The notes beneath the pieces were generated by a model, which was given only the letters and a program-made list of their open reading frames with translations, was not told the origin of the DNA and did no database searches. A program made the translations under genes and the position numbers. Below are positions 22,362-32,460 of a stretch of 64,000 nt of DNA, piece after piece. Source of the stretch: Agelaius tricolor (taxonomy: Eukaryota > Chordata > Aves > Passeriformes > Icteridae); contig JALJCS010000056.1 in NCBI GenBank assembly GCA_023055355.1, positions 310,001-374,000 of the forward strand, read 5' to 3'. Each line of letters starts with the position of its first letter. The first letter of the stretch is position 1.

Positions 22362-22880
22362 GACTACTTTTGATTCGATTTCAAGATTCATCCCTTTCCC
22401 CCATCAAAAAAGTGTATAATAAGAGTTCAAATGGACTGGAATTTTTGAGATCTCCCCAGACATGACCTGGTGAACTCCATCGGCTGGACATCTAAGGACT
22501 TCACCGTTTCTATGTTTGGTAGCTATATACCTTCCTTTCTCTTCCTCCCTCTTTTTCCTTATTCTTCCCTTTTTCCCCAATTCCTCCCCAACGCATTTTG
22601 CTGTGGTCATTCAATAAAGGTACATTGGTTTTTTGATTAATACTGCAAACCCCTGTGCCGTGTCGGTTTTTGCACTCTGAGATCAATTCACGAACCATCG
22701 CAAAACCTGTTCATAAGGACGGATCGTGACACTTGCCTATAGCCTTACTGAGAATCCGCATACAACAAAGGTGGAGAGACAACATAAGTCCTTCTGAAAT
22801 ATTGCATGGCAGGTATGGAAGATCAGACAGCTACAAAAGCTGAGCTGGGTAACGCCACAGACCTCCTGGCCCTAGTAAAG

Positions 22881-23479
22881 TGGAAGCTGTGGGAGAGATA
22901 AACTCAAGGCAAGAACAAAAATGAAGACATCATGTCTTGTCACTCTGACCACTCTGATGAGAGAAGATGCAACAAGGACATTGCTGGTGCAAAAGAATGT
23001 AACAGGGATCTGATAACCAAAAAGATTGTGTTGTTAAGAGAAGAGAGACAAAGGGGTTGGAGTGGAAAATTTTGTACAGATGTTAGAGAACTATAAATAC
23101 TGGTGATTAGTGTAATAAACTGGCTTCGCTTGCATAGCATGGTCCATGTCCTTCAATCACCGCAGCAGGCCATATCAAATTGTGTATATTCCAGGAGAAA
23201 TTAATATATGAGGAGGAAAAATTACTTACTGAGGTATTTAATAGCTTTAGGTTCCACTTTGCAGAAGCTCCAGAGGTTTGTCATGTTATTCAGACATATA
23301 GGATTGGACACACCTGCTCATCCGTTCCAGCCTGGAGACTGAGTCAATGTTAAATTATGGAACAGTAACCCTTATAAGCTAAATGAAAAGAACCATTCCA
23401 AGTCCTGACTACCCTCACCGAAACCAAAGGTGCTGGCAGAGAACCCTAAATTCACTGTTCCAGAGTTAAGAATACCTCT
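22881..23479 (+). other. Pol-env intergenic region of provirus C
   Basis: Downstream of the integrase C-terminus. A patch near 23300-23440 on + resembles the tail of an integrase C-terminal (RNA-protein) domain, but stops prevent confident assignment. No clear ORF. Confidence 0.4.
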
Positions 23480-24756
23480 TCTCCTGAAACAACTGGAAAA
23501 CATAGACTGATACAAATCAGGATGATGCGATTTAAATTGTTCTTTTTGTGCCTGTTATCTGCACAGTTGGTAACCACAATTCACGTTTGGCCCCAAAATT
23601 TGCATATGGCTTTTGTCCAAAATTAATCCGAAGCTCTTCATAAGAACAACTTGTCAAAGTGGTATTGGATATGTGAAAATGAAGCCTGGTAAATTTTGCA
23701 CCTAGATAAAGATCTACATAAATTACAGCCCTTGGGGCTGTAATTCCAAACATAAAAATATTTGATCACATTGGAGATTCAAATGAATGGATAAGGAGGA
23801 TGAAAAGATACAATAATCCCCTCATTGAGCATCCTACATTTTTACATACTGTAATAAGAGCTCTACATTCCCTTTTGCAGGTAACTGAACTGGAGACAGC
23901 AGTTGTTAACATCTCAGCTATTACTGAACATATTGAAAAGTAAACTTAGATGCAATTTTGGCTTACAAGAAGTCCATTATTTGTCTGGTATAGTTTTACA
24001 AAACAGAACGGCTCTCAATTTCCTAGTAGCCGCACAATCATTAACACTAGTTGTTCTTATGTAGATCAGAGTGAAAGAATTAATAAGGATTTGTTGGTTC
24101 TAATGCCTTGTTGGGGATCCGTTTGGCTAGTTCTGGACTCTGGTGGTACTGAAAAGGACAAAAGCAAAAGACGAGAGGCGTTCTTTCTTCTCGGGACCAA
24201 AGTCCCACAGCTTTAATGTAGAACAACTCCAGGAGAGGAAAGAGGGTCTGGGAGAGGAAGGAGCCATCTGGGAGAAGAAAGAGACCATCTGCCTCATGGC
24301 AGCAGATTTTAAACCTGGGGGGAGGGGGTGTGGAGGAAAGGAACTACAGCCAATGGGATACAACTGATGGGAGAGGTGAAGGGAGGAACTAACCTGGGGG
24401 AAACCAACACAGGACTTGCGTGGCGGGGGGGGGAGGTGTACGGAACAAACCATGTGATACAAAACAAACTACTCAGTGCAATATAACAACTACTCAGTGC
24501 AATACAACAAGGATTTGGTTGAAATTTGGAAGCAAACTCAAATTCTACATCAGGCAGCTTTTAGAAAAGGCTCATTGAACTTTGAATATATCTTTCATAC
24601 ACTCACTTCATGGTTACCAAAGTAGTCCTGGATAAAGGAACTGTTCATACAACCTTTATCTGTAGTTAGTCTTTGCATAATAGCTGGCTGTATGAGGCAA
24701 TGGTGTGGCTGAATATGGAGTAGGGACTAGACAAGGTAGAGATTTGTTGAGTCTCT
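23480..24756 (+). pseudogene. env: Env remnant of provirus C
   Basis: A leader-like segment (LFFLCLLSAQLVTTI, near 23535) is followed by broken surface-subunit sequence. The strongest evidence is a transmembrane-subunit segment near 23965-24060 reading YLSG..VLQNRTALNFLVA, the heptad/immunosuppressive-type region of class I envs. The covalent Cys motif expected after it is lost. The stretch 24080-24480 includes a G-rich low-complexity patch (GGCGGGGGGGGG near 24421) and may contain inserted sequence. Confidence 0.65.
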
Positions 24757-24767
24757 AAAGGGGGGAA
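24757..24767 (+). promoter_or_regulatory. Polypurine tract of provirus C
   Basis: AAAGGGGGGAA (preceded by CTCT) just before the LTR start TGATGC; position and composition fit a plus-strand primer and mark the env-LTR boundary. Confidence 0.8.
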
Positions 24768-24768
24768 T

Positions 24769-25277
24769 TGATGCTGAATTACTTTTTGTCTTTCTTCCTT
24801 TTATATATTCTCTATATTCTTTACACATATATTTGTAGCTCTGTAGCCTATTAGTGTATTCGAAGTTAGCCTTTTCCCTACCCTGATAGGCAGAAAGACA
24901 AAACACATTCCAGAGTTTCCAAGCCCTGGGGGTCCAAGGCCCCTATCCTATCTTGGTTCTTCCTAGGAGCCAAGGTTGAAACCAGCTCTCCAAGACACAT
25001 TTTCATAAACAAAGTTCAGTTCCTATCTGAGGGGGGAAAATTTAGAAAAGGGTTGAACCAGGGAAGAATTACCTCACCACTTATGTCTCTAATTGGGGAT
25101 TTTTGTCAGTTATGCTAATTTGCTAAACTTATAAAACTGCATTCACCCCATGTGGGGGTGGGCATTTTCCATGTCTGCCCCTTGGAGGCCTCCAATAAAG
25201 ACCAGCCTTTATATTACCTCCTATACTGATATTATCTCACAAGTGTGTTGTTTCATTTCTACATCTTTAAGGCATCA
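24769..25277 (+). mobile_element. 3' LTR of provirus C, TGATGC family (509 bp)
   Basis: Termini TGATGC and GCATCA are perfect 6-bp inverted repeats. TATA-like CTTATAAAACTG lies near 25128 and CTCCAATAAAGACC near 25190, in LTR order on +. Two partial relatives are at 13538-14382 and 25590-25736. Confidence 0.88.
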
Positions 25278-25589
25278 ATTTCACATAGCCAGCTGTGGCT
25301 GAGGAGAGGGCTCACTGCTCTCCCTTGTAAGAGGACTGACAGAGCTCCTTATGGAACTCTTGCAAAACTGCTGCCTTTTCCAGAGCTTGGAAGTGGGGGG
25401 GCTTACCGCTCCAAGTGCGAGTACAGCTGTGGACCAAGAGCATCTCACTGCCTCCTGATCACTGAGGTGGCTGCTTTTCCAAGCCCTCTGCTAGTGAGCA
25501 CATCAGGTGGACCTGGAAACCATGCTGAGCGAGGCCTTGAGCTTGTCCATGGTATTGTTGCATTAGTCATCTGTTGACAGCAATGACTC
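25278..25589. other. Unassigned spacer
   Basis: A frame on + (25245-25577) has no recognisable content. Possibly host sequence or the end of another element. Confidence 0.4.
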
Positions 25590-25736
25590 TGATGCCAAAC
25601 TGGTTTTGCTTTTATATATTCTTCATATATATTTGTAGCTCTCTAGCCTATTATTGTATAACTACATAGATTCATAGCTAGCATTTTACCTACCCTGTTA
25701 GAAAGGAAAAAAACCACATTCCTAAAGACCCAACCC
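25590..25736 (+). mobile_element. 5' piece of a TGATGC-family LTR
   Basis: TGATGCCAAACTGG, then TTTATATATTCTTCATATATATTTGTAGCTCT and CTACCCTGTTAGAAAGG align with the first 150 bases of 24769-25277. It is cut at 25737 by the next LTR. Confidence 0.72.
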
Positions 25737-26127
25737 TGTCACGGACATATTTTAGGAAAAATCCTTTTGACAGGATTTTTTCTCCTGAGAAGCCTCAGAG
25801 GAAAAGAAAAAACAATAATTATCTGCTGCTGTGGAATGAAACAGGTGCATCTTTGATTGGTCCATGTCAGTTGTTTCTACTTGATGACCAATCACAGGTC
25901 CAGCTGTGTTGGGACTCTGGTCAGTCACAAGATTTTATTATCATTCTTCTTCCTTTCTTTGCTAGCCTTCTGATGAAATCTTTTCTTCTATTCTTTTAGT
26001 ATAGTTTTAATATATAATTTTCTTTTAATATAATATATGTCATAAAAGAATAAATCAGCCTTCTGAAACATGGAGTCAAGATTCTCATCTCTTCCCTTGT
26101 CCTGGGACCCCTGTGAACACCACTACA
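25737..26127 (+). mobile_element. ERVK-type LTR (391 bp), apparently a 5' LTR
   Basis: Starts TGTCACGGACA and ends CACCACTACA; homologous to 20881-21264. Unlike the solo copy, it is followed by TTTGGTGAACCC, which fits a decayed tRNA-Trp primer-binding site at 26130-26147, so this is the start of an internal region rather than a solo LTR. No matching 3' LTR was found. Confidence 0.8.
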
Positions 26128-26246
26128 TTTGGTGAACCCTTAGTGAGTGGCATTGATGGTCACCACACAAGTGACCACAGAAGTGGGTTCTAGCCTGGAG
26201 CTGAAGAACCGAAGACCCTGAATTTGGACAGAGTTCACAGCCAAGG

Positions 26247-26735
26247 TTGACCACAGAGAACCTTCTGAAGTTCCCAGACAGAATGTCCAGAAACTTTCAC
26301 AGCACAGAGCAGCCTGCTGAAGCCAAGAGGACACTGTTACAAGGTACTGTTAACTCTTCCCTTCCTGAAAATACTGCCCTTTGCAAAATGTGGGCTGAAA
26401 TTTGGGAAAAGCTGCCTAAGGAAACGGAGGTTCCATTTTCTTCTTCAGAGGAGAAAGTTATTACCCTCTGGATTTTATGGGGTCTCGAGGACAGAGTTCA
26501 TATGGTGAAGAGACATTTCTATGAGTTTTTCAGATGGACAAAATTCCATGTATTTTTTACAGATTTGATATATTCTCTCGATTTAAATGTATGGGAACGC
26601 ATGGAATCCTATTTTGAGGAGACATTTGACCAGGGTTTTGGGGTTCCCCCAATTTATCCGGTGTTCGCAACTCTCTTCTCTGTTTTGAAACGGAGAGAAC
26701 CCTTGGTAGGTGTAGAGAGCTTTTTGGATAATTAG
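26247..26735 (+). CDS. Uncharacterised 162-codon ORF downstream of an ERVK-type 5' LTR
   Basis: An unbroken frame 120 bases after the probable primer-binding site, the position of gag. The product is about 162 residues: a hydrophilic first 60 residues, then aromatic-rich helical sequence (CKMWAEIWEKL, LWILWGL, HFYEFFRWTKFHVFF). I find no zinc knuckle, major homology region or protease motif, and no N-terminal Gly after the first Met. It might be the matrix part of a gag or a reading frame carried by a nonautonomous element. The sequence becomes noncoding after 26735. Function unknown. Confidence 0.4.
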   Translation: MTTENLLKFPDRMSRNFHSTEQPAEAKRTLLQGTVNSSLPENTALCKMWAEIWEKLPKETEVPFSSSEEKVITLWILWGLEDRVHMVKRHFYEFFRWTKFHVFFTDLIYSLDLNVWERMESYFEETFDQGFGVPPIYPVFATLFSVLKRREPLVGVESFLDN

Positions 26736-26887
26736 CTAGCTGAGAAAGGCCACTTCGATGTGATACCGTTGGATAAGGATAGGGGAAACAAGCTGGGGAT
26801 TGTGAAACCAGTGTCCAATCACTGACAAAGGTCATAGTGACCTTCGCTGAAACGGGAAGATGGGGGAGAAAATCGCTTGCCAGAAAA
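26736..26887 (+). other. 3' noncoding segment with polypurine tract
   Basis: Ends with GGGAAGATGGGGGAGAAAAT (26861-26875 region), a polypurine-like run shortly before the LTR at 26888. It may be the 3' end of the element that begins at 25737 or of another one. Confidence 0.5.
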
Positions 26888-27122
26888 TGTAGATATCCTA
26901 GGTAGAGAAGCTAGAAGAATGCAAACATAGAAACAAAATAATCATTAGAGCATAGAAGTAGGTGTGGTTCATCTAAGTGTGCTTTAACCAATAATGAGCT
27001 CAGCTTTTGCAATATGTATAAGCTTCATTAACACCAATATAAATATGTGTGAGCTTTCAATAAACTTTGAGATTTGCAATTCACGCATATTGTGTGAAGC
27101 ATTTCTTCCGCCATTCACGACA
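26888..27122 (+). mobile_element. Short LTR (about 235 bp)
   Basis: Starts TGTAGATATCC, ends CATTCACGACA. It has CCAATATAAATATG (TATA, near 27038) and TTTCAATAAACTTTG (poly(A), near 27057), very close together as in compact alpharetrovirus-type LTRs. No clean duplication. I cannot assign it to the ORF before it with certainty because the LTR at 25737 is unrelated. Confidence 0.68.
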
Positions 27123-27903
27123 GGTAGGGCTCGTCGCAGAGTGCAGGGGGCGAGCTTTTGCCCCCCTGACAGACCCAGAAGGAGAGAAAGCTGTCCAAGG
27201 ACACAAACTGCTGGTTCCCAGGCCCCCTGCTTTGCGGGGGGGTGAGGCTTTGCCCACGGCTGAGGGAAAGTTTTTTTCTGCTTCTTTGGGGCATGCGCAA
27301 ATGGAGCTGCCTTTTCCCGCTCCTCCTTCCCTCTGGGGGCGAATGTGAGCCGGCCCCGCCAGCTTTGCCGTGGAATTCTGAGCCCACCCCCACTCCGGGA
27401 TGGCGCGGACCCGCTCCCGCCCCCACCGAAAGAGGCGGTCAGCAGCCTCGCACTGGACAGCCCGCCCGGTCCCTCTGCATCACAGCCGTCAATTGAATTC
27501 AAAACAACAGTGCAGGCGGCGCCAGCAGGGGCCAACCCCGTGCCGATTCCACCGCTTCCTCCACCCCTCTCAGGGCTGAGAGAGCCGCCCGCTGCTCCAG
27601 TGATGGTGGCGGTGCCCCTGCCAGCTCCGCGGACACTGCCAGTCCCTGCAGCCCCGTCCATGGTCGCCCCCTCCAGCACAGCCCGTGATGGCTCTGACAG
27701 CAGCAGCCTCGCCCGCCACGCCGGCGGAGGATGAAGATGATGCCTTGGGGGCCGACCCCGCGGCTGCGCTGCCCCCCCCAGCTGTCCCACTGCCTCGAAG
27801 GCCGGCTCCGCCGGCTCTGATGACTGCGCCTGCGCTGCAGCCAATCCTGGAACCAGGAAGAGAAGGGGCTGCCCCTCCCGTGCCTTCTCTCTCTGCATCC
27901 AGG
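27123..27903 (+). other. GC-rich Pro/Ala-rich sequence, possible gag segment
   Basis: About 780 GC-rich bases between a short LTR and the provirus D1 3' LTR. Frames on + (27345-27734 and 27685-27915) encode Pro/Ala/Val-rich sequence such as PVPIPPLPPPLSG, like linker regions between retroviral matrix and capsid. A long frame on - (26984-27919) runs through the LTR at 26888 and is Gly/Arg-rich; I regard it as a shadow. Could be the start of a gag after the 26888 LTR. Confidence 0.4.
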
Positions 27904-28546
27904 TGTTATGAATGATCAATCGAAAGCCAAATTATCAAAAATGGGAAAAGATTTTATTTCTCTTTTTCCGCGACCAAAATACGGTCCTCAAAACCACCAC
28001 AGCCAAAGACACAGCGTCGATCCTGGGTTCGGCGCTGGGTGAACCTGGATCTGACCTCTATCGCATCAGACCCTTCCCCGTTCACGAGAGCTGCTTCTTG
28101 CGGGGTTGTTTTATACCGTTTATTATGCCCGAGGAAGGGGAGTCCCAATTTCTTTTGTAACTCTGCATATTCATAGCTGGTTCTTTCACTGTGCAGAGCT
28201 GGACAATCGCCATGTCCTGGTTGATAGCTGGTGTTAATCGAGTCCAGGGAAGTTGCATATTCACATGTATCTTTCTGACGACTTCGGCTATCTTGATTGA
28301 TGTTATCAAGAGGGTGATGATTGCTCTTAGGCATCTTCCAATGACTCAGGATAGCAGGGATCATCGCGCTGGGTACGTCTATTCATAAGTTAACTGCCGA
28401 TTGTTCTCCTGCCACCTCCAGGAATCTCGGAATTCGGATAGACGTCTGCCTCTTGGGCTGCTTGCGGTCAGAGACTCGTTTGGATTTAACAATCTTTATA
28501 AAATACACTCTTTTATAGCATGAATTATTTCCCAACATATATTACA
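27904..28546 (-). mobile_element. 3' LTR of provirus D1 (643 bp)
   Basis: On - it starts TGTAATATATG and ends TTCATAACA. It has a TATA region (GGTATAAAACAACC, near 28105) and a poly(A) signal (GAGAAATAAAATC, near 27950). In the part I compared (27904-28090) it looks closer to the D2 LTR at 39236-39879 than to D1's own 5' LTR. Confidence 0.88.
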
Positions 28547-28670
28547 ATCCCTCCCATTCAATATAAACACATTAATTCATGCTCCCACTACAACTCATAT
28601 AACTATCATCTATATAATTTCTACATCTACCCTCCACCTCCAAGGATCTCCTACAAAGAGAAGGCTTTAT

Positions 28671-31120
28671 TTAAATTCTCATCATGCCCTGCTCTCCTTG
28701 CGGGATTCCTTGATAGCCGTTATAATTGTTCTCGTTGCGTTTGAGCTGTTTCTCAAATTTTGCCAGGACTTCAGCAGCACTGCTTCTACACTTTCCCTCT
28801 CCCAGGCTCATGATTTTGGACACGCTGTTTCTGGAAGCCAGCTCCGGGTCCACGGGTACTACTGCTATCCGTGTACCCTGTACCACGGAGTGTATCAGTG
28901 TAATAAAGCAAGGTATTAGACATGGGAGGAATATGACCCCAGCTACTGAACACATTACAAAAAACATTCTTTTGTTCCACCAGGCCCCGTCAAATAATCT
29001 GTCCCACCAAGATGATTGCAAAATGGAATTCCACTTCTGAACTGGGACATGGGCCACCTTCTTTATTTCGGCTGCTAAACCCCTTATGGTTTCTCCATAA
29101 TCATCAATTTCAATGCAACATTCCGACTCGTTGAATTTTCCACACACATTGCCCCTTCCTCAGCCAACAAATAGTCTAAAGCTATTCGATTTTGGTACAC
29201 AAAAGCCTGCACCTGAGTGTGCTGCCGGCTTAATAAGTCCAGGGCCTCCAAGGTGTGGTTTGACACAATTTCCACCACTGCCTGCAGCCTGATCAATCGG
29301 TTCAGCAGATAGATTGGGGTCCTATATCCATAGCTTCCGCCCTGAGCCCATGTGGCCAGCCCATAATAATCAATTATCCTTGCCACCAGCCATTCCTCCT
29401 CTCCCCAAGTTTGCCTGCCGCTTATGACAGGTATCATTTTCTTCAAGCTTCTCCTTTCCCTGTTCAGGGTCTCATATAATGGGGCTCCTAGCAGGTTACT
29501 TTTTGTCCAGGGAAGAGTGAAGAATACAGGTCAGATCATGCCCAAAGTGCATGATCCCTTCCATCTGGGAGGTAACTCGCTGTATGCCTTTTTCCCACAA
29601 ATCCAATAAATTCCATCTGGGGCTTTCTACTTGATATTAGTTTTCCCTGGGTCTCCCCAATATTCTTTCAGTCCCCCCAATGACTGGTAAGGGTTCACTC
29701 CGGGACTCTTGACCTAGCAAAGACCCATCTGACCATTCCATTCGCAATTTGTCTCATTTTTCTGACTCCAATATCCTGTAGGAGGTTCTGGTTTCCAGAT
29801 TTTGCTCCTACTATTTGAATTTACTGTCAGGGTGGATATACACGGGGTATACCCCACCATTTCAGTATATTCCTTTCCCTCCCAACTGATGCAAATAGTT
29901 CCAATCACTCACTGGTCCAACACTCATCCCTCACGTTTCTGTGCTAATTTTGAGACCCGTGGATTGTCCCACTTCAAAAGTTGTTCCAGAGCTAAACTCT
30001 CACCCTTCCAGGGCCATTTTTCTGCCGATTTCGGCCCCCCCACAAATCCAACAATATGACAGTCCCAATTCGGTTGCTATCTCCTGAACCAAGTAAATGA
30101 ATAGGTTTCAGTCTGGGGAAGGTAATCCCCCATCAGCATATTCGTTTTTGAGTTGCTCATACTGTTAACTCAGCGTTTTCATTCTTTCTTGCTCCACCCT
30201 TTTCTTTCTCCACTCTGACTCCCTTCTCTTCAGCTCCTGAGTAATCTGTTTCATTTTCCCCTCAGGATCTATCCCATCTTTGTTCTTTGAAAACAGCCCT
30301 ATCATATTGCAGACAAGCTCTATCATCATTTGCCTGTAGTAAATCCAGCATGATGGGCTCTCTATTTAGGGTGAGCCGGCTATGAAATTTCACATTCCTT
30401 CCAACCCAGTACATTTTCCCATTCATTACACACATTCCTAATTTTGAATTATCATAACACAATGGATTCACTTGATGATACGCTACAAAAATCGATTCCG
30501 TCTTTCCCCTGACCCACATTGCCTGATTACATTGGCTACAAAGGGGGATTGACATTGGTTCCATGTTTCTTTTCAGTATTCAGTGGCTGAGCCTGTCTGA
30601 CCCCCTGTTCTTCGTCCCAGCCTTTGGATCTAAACACAACACTTCTTTGCCCATTTCGCACAATTTCACCCGAGTGCCGTTTATTGAACAGTACCTGCCT
30701 GGCTCCCTGATGCATTCCTCCGGGGCTTGGTATGCTGAGATCCCCATCTCCTTGTCTGATCAGGACAATCTGCGTTCACTCACTGCACTCATCCACAAGG
30801 TTTGGATTCCCGTCATCGATTGGGGCCTCAATGTGCAGACTCTGCGTCCCGCACATGGCTAGGCTCAGGCCAATCAGGATTCCCTCCAAGCGTACTTCTC
30901 TGCCTTTGCCTCTGCCCCCTGGGGTGCCACCAGTGGCGAGGAAGACCATCTTCGCGGCAGCAGGAGTACTCTTCAGGGAATACATTCTCAGACCTTGCTG
31001 CATACCTCCTCTTAAAGGCACCCCACCTCGATATCTTGACAGCATCTGAGCTGCACGGTACCTTGATTGATTTTCGACACTCCACATCCAATATCTCTGC
31101 CTTTGATTTGAGTTTTCCAC
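28671..31120 (-). pseudogene. env: Envelope gene of provirus D1
   Basis: Start taken at 31120 (MENSNQRQRY), giving a roughly 75-residue hydrophilic, Arg-rich leader before a hydrophobic signal (ILIGLSLAMC, near 30870). The surface subunit continues with Cys residues (30564-29714) and stops. The cleavage site is RERR at about 29455. The transmembrane subunit (29446-28671) has NRIALDYLLAEEGA, then Cys, seven residues and a Cys-Cys pair, followed by Trp-rich sequence and a membrane anchor (VMCSVAGVIFLPCLIPCFI). A frameshift separates the two ends of the transmembrane subunit at about 29147. The leader matches D2, but the region beyond 30897 does not closely. Confidence 0.85.
30828..31091 (-). 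CDS. Arg-rich ORF overlapping the env leader (D1 copy)
   Basis: An 87-codon open frame, offset from env, starting MDVECRKSIKVPC. Basic-rich centre (RWGAFKRRYAARS) and RGQRQRQR near its C-terminus. The copy in D2 (55000-55263) is almost the same, but that lies mostly in the shared near-identical block and so is not independent conservation. Could be a by-product of the Arg-rich env leader read in another frame. No known family. Confidence 0.3.
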   Translation of the reverse strand: MDVECRKSIKVPCSSDAVKISRWGAFKRRYAARSENVFPEEYSCCREDGLPRHWWHPRGQRQRQRSTLGGNPDWPEPSHVRDAESAH

Positions 31121-31175
31121 ATACCCTGTTCTGAAAAATGTGGGACCACTCTTGTGAGTCTAATTCGATGATTCC

Positions 31176-31373
31176 TTAATTTGTGGCTAGGGTTAGAATG
31201 CGGTCAGTCAGCTCAAGCTCTTCCTCCAAACACTGAGTGCACAATCCTTTTGGACTCTGCGCCCTTCTGCTATGTATAACAAAAACCCCTTGACAATACT
31301 CACACTTGAAGTGTACAAACGGATAGCATACACAATCTGACAGTATACAACCTATCTGTTCACCGTCGGTCAT
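31176..31373 (-). CDS. Small Cys-rich accessory ORF (D1 copy)
   Basis: A 65-codon open frame between pol and env, same product as at 54718-54915 in D2. Starts MTDGEQIGCI; contains DCVCYPF, FKCEYC and, 17 residues later, LCTQCLEEELEL. The paired CxxC motifs could bind one zinc. Its ATG directly follows the pol stop (TAAATG), so reinitiation or a spliced message could express it. Family A has a decayed counterpart at 4636-4960. Intact while surrounding genes are broken. Function unknown. Confidence 0.55.
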   Translation of the reverse strand: MTDGEQIGCILSDCVCYPFVHFKCEYCQGVFVIHSRRAQSPKGLCTQCLEEELELTDRILTLATN

Positions 31374-32460
31374 TTATGAGGACACTAGAGCTTGATCTTC
31401 AGGTTGCCTGGAGAAGAGGTGATCCTCGGGAACCTCTTCTTGATGCTCGACCTTCTTCACTCTGGACGCGTGTGTCCAACCTTTTTCCGCCGTCCGAATG
31501 GCCGTGTCTGTTGTTAGAAGGACAAGAAAGGGGTCTTCCCAGTGAGGGGAGAGGGGTATGTCTTTCCACACTTTCACAAGTACTCTGTCACCTGGTTGAA
31601 TTTTGTGGATAGCAAATCCCAGAGGGGCGCTCTGAGATACTATCCCCTGTTTCCTTAGTTCCTGTAGGTTTTTATTTATCGCTACTAAGTACGGTTGAAT
31701 TTGGCTATCCTCCAATCTGGGGTGTCCCACCGGCATCCCGTGCTTATATGGCATTCCATACAGCATCTCAAATGGTGAGAGCCCCGTCTCTGAATGAGGC
31801 ATTGTCCTGATATTAAGCAAGGCAAGAGGGAGGCACTTCAGCCAGGACATCTGGGTTTCTAAAATTAATTCAGACAACTGTGTCTTCAAAGTCTGATTCA
31901 TCCTTTCAACCTGGCCTGAGCTCTGGGGATGCCACGGGGTGTGGTATTCCCATCGAATGCCTAGTGCCTCTGCCATCTGCTTAATAATCTTCGAAGTAAA
32001 ATGAGTCCCTTGATCTGAGTCTATGTAATTCACCACCCCATATCGGGGCACAATTTCCTCCAGCAATTTCCTGGACACTGTCTGAGCCGTTGCCCTTGGA
32101 CTGGGGAAAGCTTCCACCCAATGTGTCAATTTGTCTACTATTACAAGCAAAAATTTGAACCTTCCCACCTTGGGCAATTCAGTAAAATTGACTTGAATTC
32201 TTTCAAAAGGTCAGTACGCCACAGGGCGACTCCCCAAGATTGCCTGTCTCACTTTAGTTTTGTTAATTTTCTGGCAGATCAGGCATCCCTGTACCTCTTG
32301 TTTGGCCAATTCATAAATTCCTCTGCACCCGTAAAATTTCAAAAACTGTTCAGCCAGGGCCTGAGCCCCCCAATGTGTTCGCTGGTGCGGTTTTCTCAAA
32401 ATTGTCCTGGTAAAACCTTTAGAGACTAGTTCTCTCCCATCCAGTAATTTCCACTTACCT
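31374..32460 (-). pseudogene. pol: Integrase of provirus D1
   Basis: Zinc domain with KPHQRTHWG (near 32385) and GCLICQKIN (near 32280): all four HHCC ligands are present. Then a TGA at 32211-32213 ends the frame. The core resumes with QVNFTELP, where the first catalytic Asp is Asn, then YIDSDQGTHFTSK (Asp) and SSGQVERMNQ (Glu). The C-terminal domain (IQPGDRVLVKVW) ends at 31374. The frame from 32177 is open to the end (267 codons). The TGA and the Asn change are shared with D2. Confidence 0.88.

Larger units (their letters stand above)
20713..22731 (+). mobile_element. LTR with 5-bp duplication CTTGC, itself containing two LTRs
   Basis: Flanked by CTTGC (20708-20712 and 22732-22736). Starts TGTAAGTC and ends GATCGTGACA. 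Without the two inner insertions and their duplications it is about 1.0 kb. GTGTATAATAAG near 22412 and ATTCAATAAAGG near 22608 give TATA and poly(A) candidates in LTR order. It separates two parts of the provirus C integrase, and the flanking sequences rejoin in frame at this site. Confidence 0.82.
18054..22880 (+). pseudogene. pol: Pol of provirus C, split by three LTR insertions
   Basis: A class I pol in pieces. An RT motif of the type LPEGLKNSPTIFRNQL is at about 18075-18125, then a small internal repeat (GAATTGCTGCAT, 18150-18190). RNase H starts at about 18400 with WELYTDASSF (catalytic Asp), is cut at 18497, and continues at 19110-19300 with AELIAQMRILELS (Glu) and FTNSEYEFSIV. The integrase zinc domain is near 19620-19760 (CEICYRNNP). 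The core begins near 19830 with CQIDSAELP and VDTFSGWSEA, is cut at 20036, resumes 20528-20712 (NRTLETQISK near 20640) and again at 22732-22880 with its C-terminal part (NISPSEILHGRYG). Numerous stops; not functional. Confidence 0.82.

Noticed and set aside
27123..27903. CpG-island promoter of a host gene
   Set aside because: It is GC-rich, but it follows an LTR directly and reads like a Pro/Ala-rich gag linker; no host exon is visible.
26984..27919. 311-codon frame on - through a GC-rich region
   Set aside because: Low-complexity Gly/Arg-rich product, crosses the LTR at 26888-27122 and gains its length from GC-rich, stop-poor DNA.
31376..31612. 78-codon frame on + (also 54479-54715 on -)
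   Set aside because: Antisense shadow of the integrase C-terminus, repeated only because D1 and D2 are copies.
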